In this document: piece by piece, positions 18,301 through 24,112 of the stretch | How the letters are laid out: every line of letters begins with the position of its first letter | How positions within the stretch are numbered: the first letter of the stretch is position 1 | Source: a virus | Length of the DNA stretch: 24,112 nucleotides | Virus record (IMG/VR): IMGVR_UViG_3300010885_036424 | Location: 1 to 24,112 of that record | Reading direction: 5' to 3' (one strand) | The notes under the pieces: generated by a model | Seen by the model: only the letters and a program-made list of their open reading frames with translations | Database searches by the model: none | Told to the model about the DNA's origin: nothing | Made by a program: the position numbers and the translations under genes

Positions 18301-18575
18301 TATATTGTGCAGAAGAAGTTCAAAACTCTGGTGTTGGAATCGTGACTGTATTTTGTAAATTCTTACCAGGTCCAGGATATACAAATAAAATAATAGTAAA
18401 TGCGGATGCGTCTAATGGTTTTTATGGAAAATATAGTTGGGGAAAAATATATGATTATCAAAATAGAGGAATTAATTCTCCAAAAAATTTCACAATAAAT
18501 ACAAATGACGGATTGCTTGGTTTATCATCTGCTCCAGATGTAACTAGAACCAGAGGTTTATTTAAAAGTAAATAA
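6366..18575 (+). CDS. Giant virion structural protein (4069 aa), YHYH-like and beta-repeat
   Basis: Probable baseplate-associated structural protein in the syntenic place of T4 gene 7. The N-terminal 240 residues follow a pattern recurrent in T4-like cyanophages: QIPEFLNEDSPLFKEFLNQY (16-35), FLPGFEERNF (177-186), KDFYTSKGTDQSFNILFKVL, then RPSDNNYF. A YHYH-like domain lies at about 1190-1305 (WAYDGNPIYGPYGY at 1216, TPEYPYGTYAYF at about 1287); the usual YHYH tetrapeptide reads YAYF. GxGY-type beta-repeats (SGG.GY, GSGA) occur near 705-775, 1025-1150, 1387-1432, 2012-2133, 2648-2782, 3094-3215, 3494-3519 and 3845-3871. A beta-propeller-like section of BNR/YCF48 type fills about 3551-3832 between two GxGY blocks. 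It has no signal peptide or membrane segment. The ATG directly follows the gp6 stop, without a clear binding site, suggesting coupling. Fibre or decoration roles are inferred. Confidence 0.85.
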   Translation: MSEIKRVKINHILDSQIPEFLNEDSPLFKEFLNQYYISQEHQTGIVDLSNNLPKYKSIDNLNNETLIDIGLKSQLVSSILPFDDTINVSHTIGFPDNYGLLKIDNEIITYTSKTKTSFIGCVRGFSGIESFTNNNDPEFLTFSSTSEEDHIEGSIVNNLNFTFFFEFFKKFKYQFLPGFEERNFTSGVSIQNILSKAKDFYTSKGTDQSFNILFKVLFGAEVEIIKPQDYMLRPSDNNYFITKNILVEKISGGDPLLLPGSTLYQDIIGVGTASASIYNVEYRPIQGKDLYEISLDKSSFIGSFESTGTTKIIENTSLESTVLNVDSTVGFAYSGTVYANSNYGNILIQYTDKTNTQLLNITGLTHELNFGNQIYENKLAYSYIESNITSPIEFRVINVIGDIDFSKSSNLRKGDKISLSSFGKNISDNYKFTSWIYNIPTHHNISSIEIISELTYRIHLKDDVNFYVNEKIYIIDGESQIEGTITQVNDGIVISTGSNLDLNKINSIRRTLSKANSDIFPEVSSICASIQNTYIDKEEEYLYVTCSGLPDYKLSCTSTIGIITSVGSGTSIFILPDHNFLTGDKIYYKSNSSEISTGIYFSTKISNNEIKLSYSNGDIFEKKYIKINNKITSDQANRLGYENKTIKDQRLLKKFKLNDNIEYFDNPTKRTTFNRSVGLLVNGVEIYSPSLFDENIYYGMLDSIIVTNSGKDYDVINAPSVIINDSSGSGAKAHLAISGSVKEVKVNYPGIGYDRKPKITIVGGNGNGAVLESNLVKSKIVSSFKSNNTYTNPFTDTITFLNNHNFDDNEEVIYSSNGNTNVPGLINKSNYFIQNITQNSVKLYGSKNDSIVGINTINITGISSGFHQLSTLNSKNTITKIYVKNEGENYSNRLVKISSNPHPNFDFSVISGINTADNYVFAKNHGFKNGDYVRYLHTDTSIIGLSTNIEYQVTVVDQNKFKLSDAGIGNTSTNQNYLNKKYVQFDSFGIGTHTFYYPPIEINIETVSGIGSTAIVSPLLTPVILGSIESVYIEDGGVSYGCSDIINFHRRPNVGLSSISSAILKPVIIDGRISDVQVIFGGSGYDNGTEIIVYGNGKYADLKPIIQGGSIISINIEDSGIGYTYPDTVLSAIRRGVDLKFVANVFEWKINQVERNKKLIESNGGNDEAITHPSIDSSLGLQPINFYLPKQLRVNIGDNIYDSDPSNYKHSPIIGWAYDGNPIYGPYGYVNLTDKTVKLIETSYGMTNQYVSTLRPDKTIFAPGFFINDYEYKSSGDLDEYNGRYCTTPEYPYGTYAYFTTFHLASNILIQDYPYIVGKKFKDTPLMENFDPSFSQDKNISQYNLIRNFSNHYIDSTNSGYEILEKISPKLNQEFRVTEIKKSGISSIFIDSAGINYSVDDVIGFVESNEGTGVSAQISRINGKNISNLTIGVTTFDDVIFYLKETSSNNIVGITSSIHNFTDGDKIIISGISTITLSQLEGTKTIFVNQNTTGLTTDIQNVSATGISTFIEVKDIFGFQVNDSIGIGSESMIITGIVPEKSYLLVNRSNSGGIHSVGIESVKLLTNKFEFYEQKPIGYVIPENKTIYFDPTNTIGYGQSGSTYSVVGIGSSTINPRFVPSRSIYIQNHKYYTGQPLIYNYSAGAGISAYSEEDSSIIKLENNQIIYAVNIGDNLLGISTLGYTTSVGIGTTLNSLVFLYNSTVGYSHSLTTHYPIITGKVQNYAGIITTSEPHNLENGDKIRFTILPSREEIVKFRYDAKNKKITTDLIGITTDLVSIGSSSNINIVNNSLKTGDKVIYYSGGSAIGGLVDKSIYYILKQNPDKIQLSKYAYDASVGISISFTSVGVGTHNIALINPPISFSKGNIITFDISDYSLTDMKLEFYRDQNFQKKFEIDKKQTTPLAINRSNVGSVSVHTNQRDVPSLLYYNFIPTSHEDIDKFSISYDAEVVGNNKIDIRSSILSSDQNIISIGETSFKFNLNQKPEYISYTQSSGVSSVFYDTDSKNATGLISKIRVNSSGKSYTSLPQITSIVSTSGSGAVLYAVSDEIGKITSIDRIKDGFDYPSDPTIVPQLSIPAVCIIKDIARIGYVNVLSGGNNYNTPPKLKIIGNNEVSLTAKAQGGTVTDVEVTKNTFNLKNPLRIVPYNNSNGYEIYTINADSVSGIGTIELLDDYIIYPRMTTGYGSTETVFPFSVGDEIFIEKCRLTTATSGLSNFNSKDHGYSFFTVIGVNTTNYTINYKMPEISGIGSFGNYNDTLTIGYVVNRKDMPEFEMVLEDDAKYYSGERVISGSTFSAKVMENGWDNDTNQLRLIDVQGTLNINDKLYGERSKLNGTIKYISNFSLPANLTPYRDKLNDFGDKVGFLNDSQQRISDNNYYQKFSYSIKGTIPYTTWKEPIKSIIHPSGFKEFSDLNVIGIVTTGPLNLGIGKSTNMKVKTININPTLLVNIDNVSDLFVKNNFAMVYEEDKLDDGTVERVYFPEGTALRSYTLNKTNKVLRIDDISDQFTGITTTLGGSVVGLSSFKLKNNGDPVFIKEFSASDDAIVNINYDKFSIINHNFQSGQEIVYNNNSGTIIGIATTSYATGTLDILMKVGAGIGSAIYENGYNNYISPSSIVGISTTLVPAGPSSQYFGLGNSLPSSVNTGIGTGALFQILITYNTTTGVPIGTSLQLIDGGRGYSIGEQVSIAGTYMGGLTPANDLQFTISKVSTSRAGIANTTYVSVASTSNGSGSGALFDITRDSNKDVSLVNVVYGGVGYALTDQIIIAGSDVGGSDPADNIYLSPTLLGTNKLPSNIFVRKIDINNFQVSGLSTTLNNPFDLTSFGSGTQTFSFKNPNENVIISIDNIIQSPIHRKNIFLGLSTSVGISSNLIYVSSGINSIFNNDILKINEEYIKINSIGIGSTNVLNVTRSFMGSVSSAHTVGSVVSIHKGDFNIIDDIIYFSTPPYGPAIASSDPQLIAHSSFGGRLFSRQLDAYIPSDENLILDDISPQFTGIAATEFVLTSNGNPVVGIYTNTNSSTDINNNPFILINNIFQTPGIDYTVDTSNNNTIKFISGIPSAGKIVNVAITTGFGYQPLIGAAATVSVSAAGTINSIALNGAGSGYRTPPVISIASTVGSGATITSTVGFGGTITSLIIENGGIGYTFTSLPSVIVDIPLPYSNLSIAYTGGSSGNGMGAKVSVQVGSGSSIIQFFMNEPGIGYKTGDILSVVGLTTDPNSGSSFSEFTMTVLETLTDKFSGFFTGQFMYFDDFSNYFNGSKTKFTLTKTTSGITEIVDLKKNPGSDIDLQNNLFIYLNDILQIPNESYIFSGSRIIFTEPPKSGSKCSVLFFIGSVRDVETITPPKTIKEGDGIQIGENIYDNLDIEQFERIVKKIVSSDQLDTYNYDSIGINTDTNKQRPLKWIKQKQDRIINGSLVSKARPSLIATVRPTTKLIKNVNIEDTSIYVNNAFPLFTAVDSLPEEDSNVLIIENRDVLPAIATAIVSSASTISSIELSTGGIGYAYTSSPIVAISSISIQSKDPIFNWNSSIGLSTDASLLSIVYGNPIVSVGQSGVVAITTDAKNYNSISNIGFGKTISFNSIGVGSTNTYIAVGEFGKIVTAVGFGTTISSWVEMKKYEQLNSIGITQYTESSYNSTFNDVKYSSTLDKWIIVGAGGSIFSAIGIGSTSFLLMNSNTSRNLNSVAIGNRTIAVGDNGLICGTPNADGIYWEVIPNITSDNLNKIIWTGNKFIIIGNNNTIYTSTFGISWDIIVPNISGDFVNIDYNDYYKIYLLLDLSGNLYYSFDLQIWTLRSTSQSNIIQDILYLDDVKAYTLVGSGATSIYSIPTYNLATAISNTTAGIVTSISITNPGFGYNENNSPNVLIEQDKSITEQIVSIKAKGDFGIIVGVDTSLGIGSSLPQLIFQLQSESYDNTTLGIGYSSLDSYGIYYSGILPGDHFVIYDSNVQCGHALTGITTSNNTITRIGTAYTYIDGVYCAEEVQNSGVGIVTVFCKFLPGPGYTNKIIVNADASNGFYGKYSWGKIYDYQNRGINSPKNFTINTNDGLLGLSSAPDVTRTRGLFKSK

Positions 18576-18582
18576 ATAAATA
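18571..18582 (+). promoter_or_regulatory. Possible tandem late promoter motifs before gene 8
   Basis: Two overlapping AATAAATA motifs (18571-18578 and 18575-18582), in register by 4 bp, span the stop codon of the giant gene. They lie 16-20 nt before the gene 8 ATG, a spacing that would give a very short leader. They fit the NATAAATA late form of T4-like cyanophages, but the AT-rich context makes chance matches common. Confidence 0.35.
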
Positions 18583-18597
18583 TAAACTACAAATAAA

Positions 18598-20181
18598 ATG
18601 CCTGCTATTATATCTGACCAATTTAGAATATTGAACGCCGAAAACTTTACTAAAAGTCTTGTTGGAATCGGACAAACATTAAATCGTTATTATACATTTA
18701 TTGGTCAACCAAATTCAACAAATACATTTGCCGGAGGATCTTCTTCTTGGGGAACTGGACCTTCTCCATTGGATGGATTTAAGGAAGAAAATGATATTAA
18801 AGACACGATTATTGCTATGAAACAAGTAACTACGGACGATGTTCGTAGAGTAGTCAGAAAAGTAACTTGGACTGCGGGAACTACGTATGAAATGTACAGG
18901 CACGATTATAATATATACAATAAAACTCCAATAACAAGTCAAGCTAATCTTTATGAAGCAAATTATTATGTAATCAATGAAGATCTTCGAGTTTATATTT
19001 GTCTCCATAATGGAGCAGATCCAGAAAATCAAAAAGGAAGACCTTCATATGATGAACCAAATTTCATAGATTTAGAGCCAAGATCTGCCGGAACTTCTGG
19101 AGATAACTATATCTGGAAATACTTATATACAATCAAACCATCGGAAATTATAAAATTCGATTCAATCGAATTTATTCCAGTTCCAGAAAATTGGGGAGAA
19201 GTTGGTGAAAGTATTTCATCAAAGGCAAATGCCGTAGATGGAAAGATCAATACTGTTATAATTAACCAAAGAGGTGATGGGTATAATCCAACATCATCCA
19301 CATTTACAGATATACCAATACTAGGAAATGGAAGTGGAGGAAAGGTAACGGTAACAACAGATTCCTTTGGTAAAGTTTCAGAAGTTTATATTACTGATGG
19401 CGGAAGTAACTATACATATGGGACTATTAAATTTGAACCGGGAGCTCCTGGAATTACTACTTCATTGAGTAATGTTGGTGTTGGCACTTCATCAATTGCA
19501 TCGTTTGATGTAATTATTCCACCAAAGGGAGGGCATGGATATGATGTCTATAGAGAACTTGGAGCATATCGTGTTTTAATATACTCCAGATATGAAACTT
19601 TAGAATCAAATCCAGATATAATTTCAGGAAATGATTTTGCAAGAATTGGAATTATAAAAAATCCAACAATTTCAGATAGTCAAGTAGAACTTTTAAATAC
19701 ATCAATAGTAAGTGGGTTAAAAGCATTAAAATTCACAGGTTCTGCTACCACTGCTACTACATATGCAGTAGATTCCACAATTACCCAAACAGTTGGATTG
19801 GGTTCTACTGCAATTGGATTTGTCGCTTCTTGGGATAATATTACTGGTGTTCTTAAATATTATCAACCGGTTGGTTTAGCAACAACGTCTGTTGGTTATA
19901 ATATTATAAACTTTACTTCAAGTCCTGTATCTGGAGGAAATCTAACAATATATGGTTCTTCTATGAATGGAACACCAGTACTATCAATTGATTCTGGATT
20001 TAGTGGTATATCCACAACAATAAATAATAGACTATACCAACTTGGAATGACCTTCAACTCTGGAATTGCTTCAGCAGAATTTAATAAAAAGTCTGGAGAA
20101 ATCATATACATAGATAATAGATCAGCAATACCAAGATCTTCCAGTCAAAAAGAAGATATTAAAATTATATTGGAGTTCTAA
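18598..20181 (+). CDS. 8: Baseplate wedge subunit gp8, extended
   Basis: T4 gp8-like protein, which in T4 forms dimers bridging gp7, gp10 and gp6 in the wedge. Matching segments are YYTFIGQP (31-38, compare IFITFGRSEPW in T4), VYICLHNG (132-139, compare VYRCLD) and GDNYIWKYLYTI (168-179, compare GDGYVWEYLFEI). At 527 residues it is much longer than T4 gp8 (334). The extra length follows residue 200 and holds GxGY beta-repeat sequence of the same type as in the giant protein (INQRGDGYNP and ITDGGSNYTYG, residues 219-281). The ATG at 18598 is the only sensible start. No Shine-Dalgarno is seen, but late-promoter-like motifs precede it. It ends 9 nt before the next gene. Confidence 0.88.
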   Translation: MPAIISDQFRILNAENFTKSLVGIGQTLNRYYTFIGQPNSTNTFAGGSSSWGTGPSPLDGFKEENDIKDTIIAMKQVTTDDVRRVVRKVTWTAGTTYEMYRHDYNIYNKTPITSQANLYEANYYVINEDLRVYICLHNGADPENQKGRPSYDEPNFIDLEPRSAGTSGDNYIWKYLYTIKPSEIIKFDSIEFIPVPENWGEVGESISSKANAVDGKINTVIINQRGDGYNPTSSTFTDIPILGNGSGGKVTVTTDSFGKVSEVYITDGGSNYTYGTIKFEPGAPGITTSLSNVGVGTSSIASFDVIIPPKGGHGYDVYRELGAYRVLIYSRYETLESNPDIISGNDFARIGIIKNPTISDSQVELLNTSIVSGLKALKFTGSATTATTYAVDSTITQTVGLGSTAIGFVASWDNITGVLKYYQPVGLATTSVGYNIINFTSSPVSGGNLTIYGSSMNGTPVLSIDSGFSGISTTINNRLYQLGMTFNSGIASAEFNKKSGEIIYIDNRSAIPRSSSQKEDIKIILEF

Positions 20182-20190
20182 AGAAACAAA

Positions 20191-23100
20191 ATGCCACAAA
20201 AAACTAATCTTAATGTATCTCCATATTTTGATGATTTTTCAGATTCAAAAAATTATCAAAAAGTACTTTTTAAGCCGGGAACTCCAATCCAAGCAAGAGA
20301 ATTAACAACTTTACAATCAATATTACAAAATCAAATAGAAAAATTCGGAAATCATTTCTTCAAAGAAGGGGCAATGGTAATTCCGGGTCAAATTGCATAT
20401 GATTCGGAATATACTTGTGTCCAAATTGACGAAACTCATTTGGGTCTTCCTATTTCATTATATCTAGAAAATCTTGTTGGAAAATTAATTCAAGGAGAAA
20501 CGAGTGGGGTAAAGGCGAAGGTAGAAAATTATCTACAAAATAATAGCTCAGATATTACGAATAATACTCTTTATATAAAATATCAAAGTTCTGGAAGTAT
20601 TGATTTCACAACGTCAACTTTTGTGGATGGTGAAAATTTAATACTACTTGAAGATGCTACGTATTCATTATCTACAATTAGGTCTGGGTCTAGTTTTGCA
20701 ACAACTATAATAGCAAATTCCACTTCTGTGGGATCTGCTGCTAAAATTGCCGAAGGTGTATATTTTTTCAGAGGATTTTTTGTAAAAGTAGATTCACAAA
20801 CAGTTATACTAGATTACTATGATAATACCCCATCATATAGAGTTGGTTTATTGATTAATGAAGAAATTGCTGTAGCATCAAATGAATATCAAGATTTATT
20901 TGATAATGCACAAGGGTTTTCAAATTATGCAGCACCAGGAGCTGATAGATTAAAATTAACAACTTCTTTAATTAAAAAATCAATTACTGAATTTAATGAT
21001 GAAAATTTTATTGAATTATTGAGGTTGGAAAATGGAATTTTACAAAAATTTGTTAAGACTACAAACTATAATTTAATTAGAGATGAATTCGCAAGAAGAA
21101 CATATGACGAATCGGGAGATTACTATGTAAAACCATTCGACATCACAGCAAAGGAATGTCTAAATGATAGAATTGGAAATAATGGAATATTTTTTAAAAA
21201 TCAAAAAACAACGCAAGGCAATAATGTATCAAATGATCTTTTGGGACTATCAATAAGTCCAGGAAAGGCATATGTTAGAGGATATGAAGTAGAAACAATT
21301 AATAATACAATAATTGATGTAGAAAAACCAAGGACAACTAATAATGATTATAATCAGGCAATACCATTCAACCTAGGAAGACAAATATTAGTAAATAATG
21401 TTTCTGGTTCTATTTCTATTGGATTTGGATCAAGTTCTTTAGTGAATTTATATCAAGGTAGAACAAGTAATTCTGGAATCTCTTCCGGACCCAAAATAGG
21501 AGTAGCAAGAGTATATGACCTAAAATTAAAGAATATTGCATATATTAATAAAGCAACGCAGTATGAAATGTCTTTATATGACGTACAGACATATACATTG
21601 TTAACATTAAATGCTACTATAACACAATCAGTTCCTGCATTCATTAAAGGAAAAAATAGTGGGGCAAGCGGATATCTAGTTAGTGGAATATCTACTTCCA
21701 ATTTAATATCATTATATCAAGTTTCTGGATCATTTATGCAAGATGAGCAACTTGAAATTAATGGTATAGATAATAGCAGAACAATAATAACATCAAAGGA
21801 TTATAATTTTTCGGACGTTCATCAAATAGTAGGAAATGGAGTAAGTTTTAGTGCAGATCCATTACTTTCCAATCCAATTCTATTAGCATCATCTGGATCT
21901 CAATTTACAATTTCTGCAAACAGTAGTGGAATTAGTACAGTTACTACATCTAATCCTAATTTTTATGTTGGAATTGGAACAGGAGATATAATTTCGTATA
22001 CCAAACAAGGACAAACTGTACCTACTTACAATAAAGTAAATAAAATTAGTGCATCATTAAAAAATATTGAAATAGCAAAATTGCCTTCTGTAACTAATGT
22101 TTGTGATGGAAGTTTGCCTTCTTCATCTATTACAGCAAACGATTTTAAAAAGGTATCACTAGAAGTCACAAATACAACAAAAAATATTAGTTTGTATTCT
22201 AGATTAAACAAAATAAATATATCCAATTTAGATTTAACTGGATCCGATATAGTCATTAGAAAAAGTTACCCAATAACTATATTAAATAATGGTTTTTCTG
22301 GACCATTAGTAACTGATTTAGATTTGACTCTCGAACCATTTGATGAAGAGGATTATAATTTAGCATTTACTGATGGAACAATAGAAGAATTGACTAATCA
22401 AAAATTAGTCCCAACGGGGAGAGATGTAACTCTACAAAATATCAGTCAAGACGGAGATGCAATTTTAACCGTTACATTTAAAAAAATAAATGTTAAAACA
22501 AAGAAAAAAATATTTAATAGATGTTCTTCAATAATTGTTAATAAGTCATCGTTAAAAGGATCTGGAATTGGTTCAACATCATTAAATGATAATTTAACAT
22601 ATAGTCAAATATATGGAACAAGAGTTCAAGATAAAGAAATATCATTAGATGTTCCAGATGTATCGGAAATTGTTGCAATTATCGAATCATCAAATACAAA
22701 TGACCCAACATTACCATTTATACAATTAACAAACTTATCAGCAAATATTTTAAATGCAGCAAAGGGAGAATCAATCGTAGGGCAAACAAGTGGTGCAGTT
22801 GCTATACTAATATCTTCTACGGGAACAAATCAAGTTGATATTGTATATACAAATGAAAATATATTTGCAATAAATGAACCAGTATCTTTTCAAGAATCAA
22901 ATATACAAGCAAATATTTTAGTTTCCTTTCCTGGTGATAAAAATATCAAAGATAATTATATTTTCGATAATGGACAAAGATCTGATTATTTGGATTTTTC
23001 AAGAATTGTTAGAAAATCACAATTCTCACCACCAACTAAAAAAATTAAAATCATTTATAATCATTTTACAATCAATTCTTCGGATACTGGAGATTTTGTT

Positions 23101-24112
23101 GGGGTTAACTCGTACGATAAAGATTTATATCAAAAAAATCTACCAATAGTTGATGGTATAAGAGTATCTGATATTATAGACTGCAGACCAAGAGTATCTC
23201 CATTTAGTGGAACCACAACATCTCCATTTGAATTCCTATCAAGAGAATTCGAATCGACAAATAATTCCTCTACTAATATTTTAGCAAAGGATAAAAATAT
23301 TAATTTATCTTATGATTATTATTTACCAAGAATTGATAGATTATTTTTAGATAAAGATGGTGCATTTATAATCAATAAAGGTGTCCCGTCAGTATCACCA
23401 AAAACTCCAAATGGATTAGATTCTTCACTAGAAATTGCTACGATATACCTTCCTGCTTATATTTTTGATGTTTCTTCTGTTAAAATTGATCTATCATCAC
23501 ATAAAAGATATCGAATGAAAGATATCTCAAGTTTAGATCAAAGATTATCAAATGTTGAATATTATACATCACTATCATTGCTCGAAAGCGATACTCAAAA
23601 TCTATCAATTAGAGATAAAACTACTCAACTTGATAGATTTAAATGTGGTTTCTTTGTAGATAATTTCAAATCATATAATGGTGGAGATATATCCAATCCA
23701 TTATATAGATCCAGTGTAGATATTGCTACTGGAGAATTAAATCCGCAACCATATACTACCAGTATTGATCTTTTGTTGGGAGCAGATTCTGTTATTGGTA
23801 TTGGAACTGCATTAGATCCAAATGTAGATTTGAGATTTGTAAATGATTTAGGAACACCAAATATTAAAAGAGTTGGTGATGTAGTATGTTTAAATTATTC
23901 CGATGTGGAGTATGTAAAAAATAAATTTTCTACTAGAATTGAAAATGTAAATCCATTCAACGTTGTTAATTGGATTGGTTCCATTCAGTTGAGTCCATCT
24001 TCTGATACTTGGATCGAAACTAGGAAGACACAAAAAACTGCAGATATAGAAGGAAGTTACAATTCATTCATTCAACAGTTAGGAGTTGATACAAATACTG
24101 GACTATCTCCAA
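20191..24112 (+). CDS. DUF4815-type virion structural protein, 3' end outside window
   Basis: The frame is open from ATG 20191 to the window end (1307 codons, no stop), so the gene is cut by the window. The N-terminus, MPQKTNLNVSPYFDDF followed by KVLFKPGTPIQARELTTLQS and FGNHFFKEGAMVIPG, is the signature of the DUF4815 family, found next to gp8 in T4-like marine phages. Also seen are LSISPGKAYVRGYEVE (near 353), three GxxSGAxA-type turns (near 101, 486, 863), SSLDQRLSNVEYYTSLSLLE (near 1113) and NPFNVVNWIGSIQLSPSSDT (near 1254). Beta-rich throughout, without membrane segments. It starts 9 nt after the gp8 stop with only a weak upstream GGAG. A baseplate or tail-fibre attachment role is likely; whether it corresponds to T4 gp9 or gp10 is unresolved. 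Confidence 0.87.
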   Translation, partial: MPQKTNLNVSPYFDDFSDSKNYQKVLFKPGTPIQARELTTLQSILQNQIEKFGNHFFKEGAMVIPGQIAYDSEYTCVQIDETHLGLPISLYLENLVGKLIQGETSGVKAKVENYLQNNSSDITNNTLYIKYQSSGSIDFTTSTFVDGENLILLEDATYSLSTIRSGSSFATTIIANSTSVGSAAKIAEGVYFFRGFFVKVDSQTVILDYYDNTPSYRVGLLINEEIAVASNEYQDLFDNAQGFSNYAAPGADRLKLTTSLIKKSITEFNDENFIELLRLENGILQKFVKTTNYNLIRDEFARRTYDESGDYYVKPFDITAKECLNDRIGNNGIFFKNQKTTQGNNVSNDLLGLSISPGKAYVRGYEVETINNTIIDVEKPRTTNNDYNQAIPFNLGRQILVNNVSGSISIGFGSSSLVNLYQGRTSNSGISSGPKIGVARVYDLKLKNIAYINKATQYEMSLYDVQTYTLLTLNATITQSVPAFIKGKNSGASGYLVSGISTSNLISLYQVSGSFMQDEQLEINGIDNSRTIITSKDYNFSDVHQIVGNGVSFSADPLLSNPILLASSGSQFTISANSSGISTVTTSNPNFYVGIGTGDIISYTKQGQTVPTYNKVNKISASLKNIEIAKLPSVTNVCDGSLPSSSITANDFKKVSLEVTNTTKNISLYSRLNKINISNLDLTGSDIVIRKSYPITILNNGFSGPLVTDLDLTLEPFDEEDYNLAFTDGTIEELTNQKLVPTGRDVTLQNISQDGDAILTVTFKKINVKTKKKIFNRCSSIIVNKSSLKGSGIGSTSLNDNLTYSQIYGTRVQDKEISLDVPDVSEIVAIIESSNTNDPTLPFIQLTNLSANILNAAKGESIVGQTSGAVAILISSTGTNQVDIVYTNENIFAINEPVSFQESNIQANILVSFPGDKNIKDNYIFDNGQRSDYLDFSRIVRKSQFSPPTKKIKIIYNHFTINSSDTGDFVGVNSYDKDLYQKNLPIVDGIRVSDIIDCRPRVSPFSGTTTSPFEFLSREFESTNNSSTNILAKDKNINLSYDYYLPRIDRLFLDKDGAFIINKGVPSVSPKTPNGLDSSLEIATIYLPAYIFDVSSVKIDLSSHKRYRMKDISSLDQRLSNVEYYTSLSLLESDTQNLSIRDKTTQLDRFKCGFFVDNFKSYNGGDISNPLYRSSVDIATGELNPQPYTTSIDLLLGADSVIGIGTALDPNVDLRFVNDLGTPNIKRVGDVVCLNYSDVEYVKNKFSTRIENVNPFNVVNWIGSIQLSPSSDTWIETRKTQKTADIEGSYNSFIQQLGVDTNTGLSP

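Noticed and set aside
22934-23149. Plus-strand ORF of 71 codons
   Set aside because: It lies in another frame inside the DUF4815-type gene, whose frame is open through the whole region and carries family motifs.

Overview
The window looks like a piece of a T4-like marine cyanophage genome (tailed myovirus, Kyanoviridae-type). The evidence is an unbroken plus-strand run of baseplate genes in T4-like order (25, 6, a giant protein in the place of gene 7, then 8, then a DUF4815-type structural protein), preceded by small phage ORFs and a phage-borne speD, a known auxiliary metabolic gene of cyanophages. The DNA is very AT-rich, which fits a Prochlorococcus phage best. A Synechococcus or SAR11 (Pelagibacter) phage of the same T4-like group cannot be excluded from sequence alone.

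Layout. Positions 1-404 hold two small ORFs of unknown function. Positions 405-1974 are almost free of convincing genes. They contain a 10-bp modular tandem repeat (501-660), a 21-bp tandem duplication (771-812), and a degenerate array built around five copies of the near-palindrome ATACCCTGGGTAT (1151-1720) that overlaps a 43-codon micro-ORF. Positions 1975-3383 hold two overlapping micro-genes, a strong sigma70-type promoter, a glycosyltransferase-like gene with a TTG start, a terminator with a second sigma70-type promoter nested in it, and a 44-residue basic protein. Positions 3429-4072 hold speD and a small hypothetical gene.

From 4096 to the window end the genes are packed head to tail, with 1-nt overlap, zero spacing or short gaps. 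They are gp25 and gp6 (baseplate wedge), a 4069-residue giant structural protein, gp8 (baseplate wedge), and a DUF4815-type protein cut off by the window end. They most likely act together in late infection, assembling the baseplate wedges and their decoration around the tail tube. The giant gene alone takes about half the window. It carries a YHYH-like domain, at least eight GxGY beta-repeat blocks and a beta-propeller-like section.

The least expected features are regulatory-looking: perfect 13-14 bp hairpins just inside the starts of speD and gene 6, a hairpin over a ribosome binding site at 3791-3813, a promoter nested in a terminator, and the repeat arrays upstream of the structural block.
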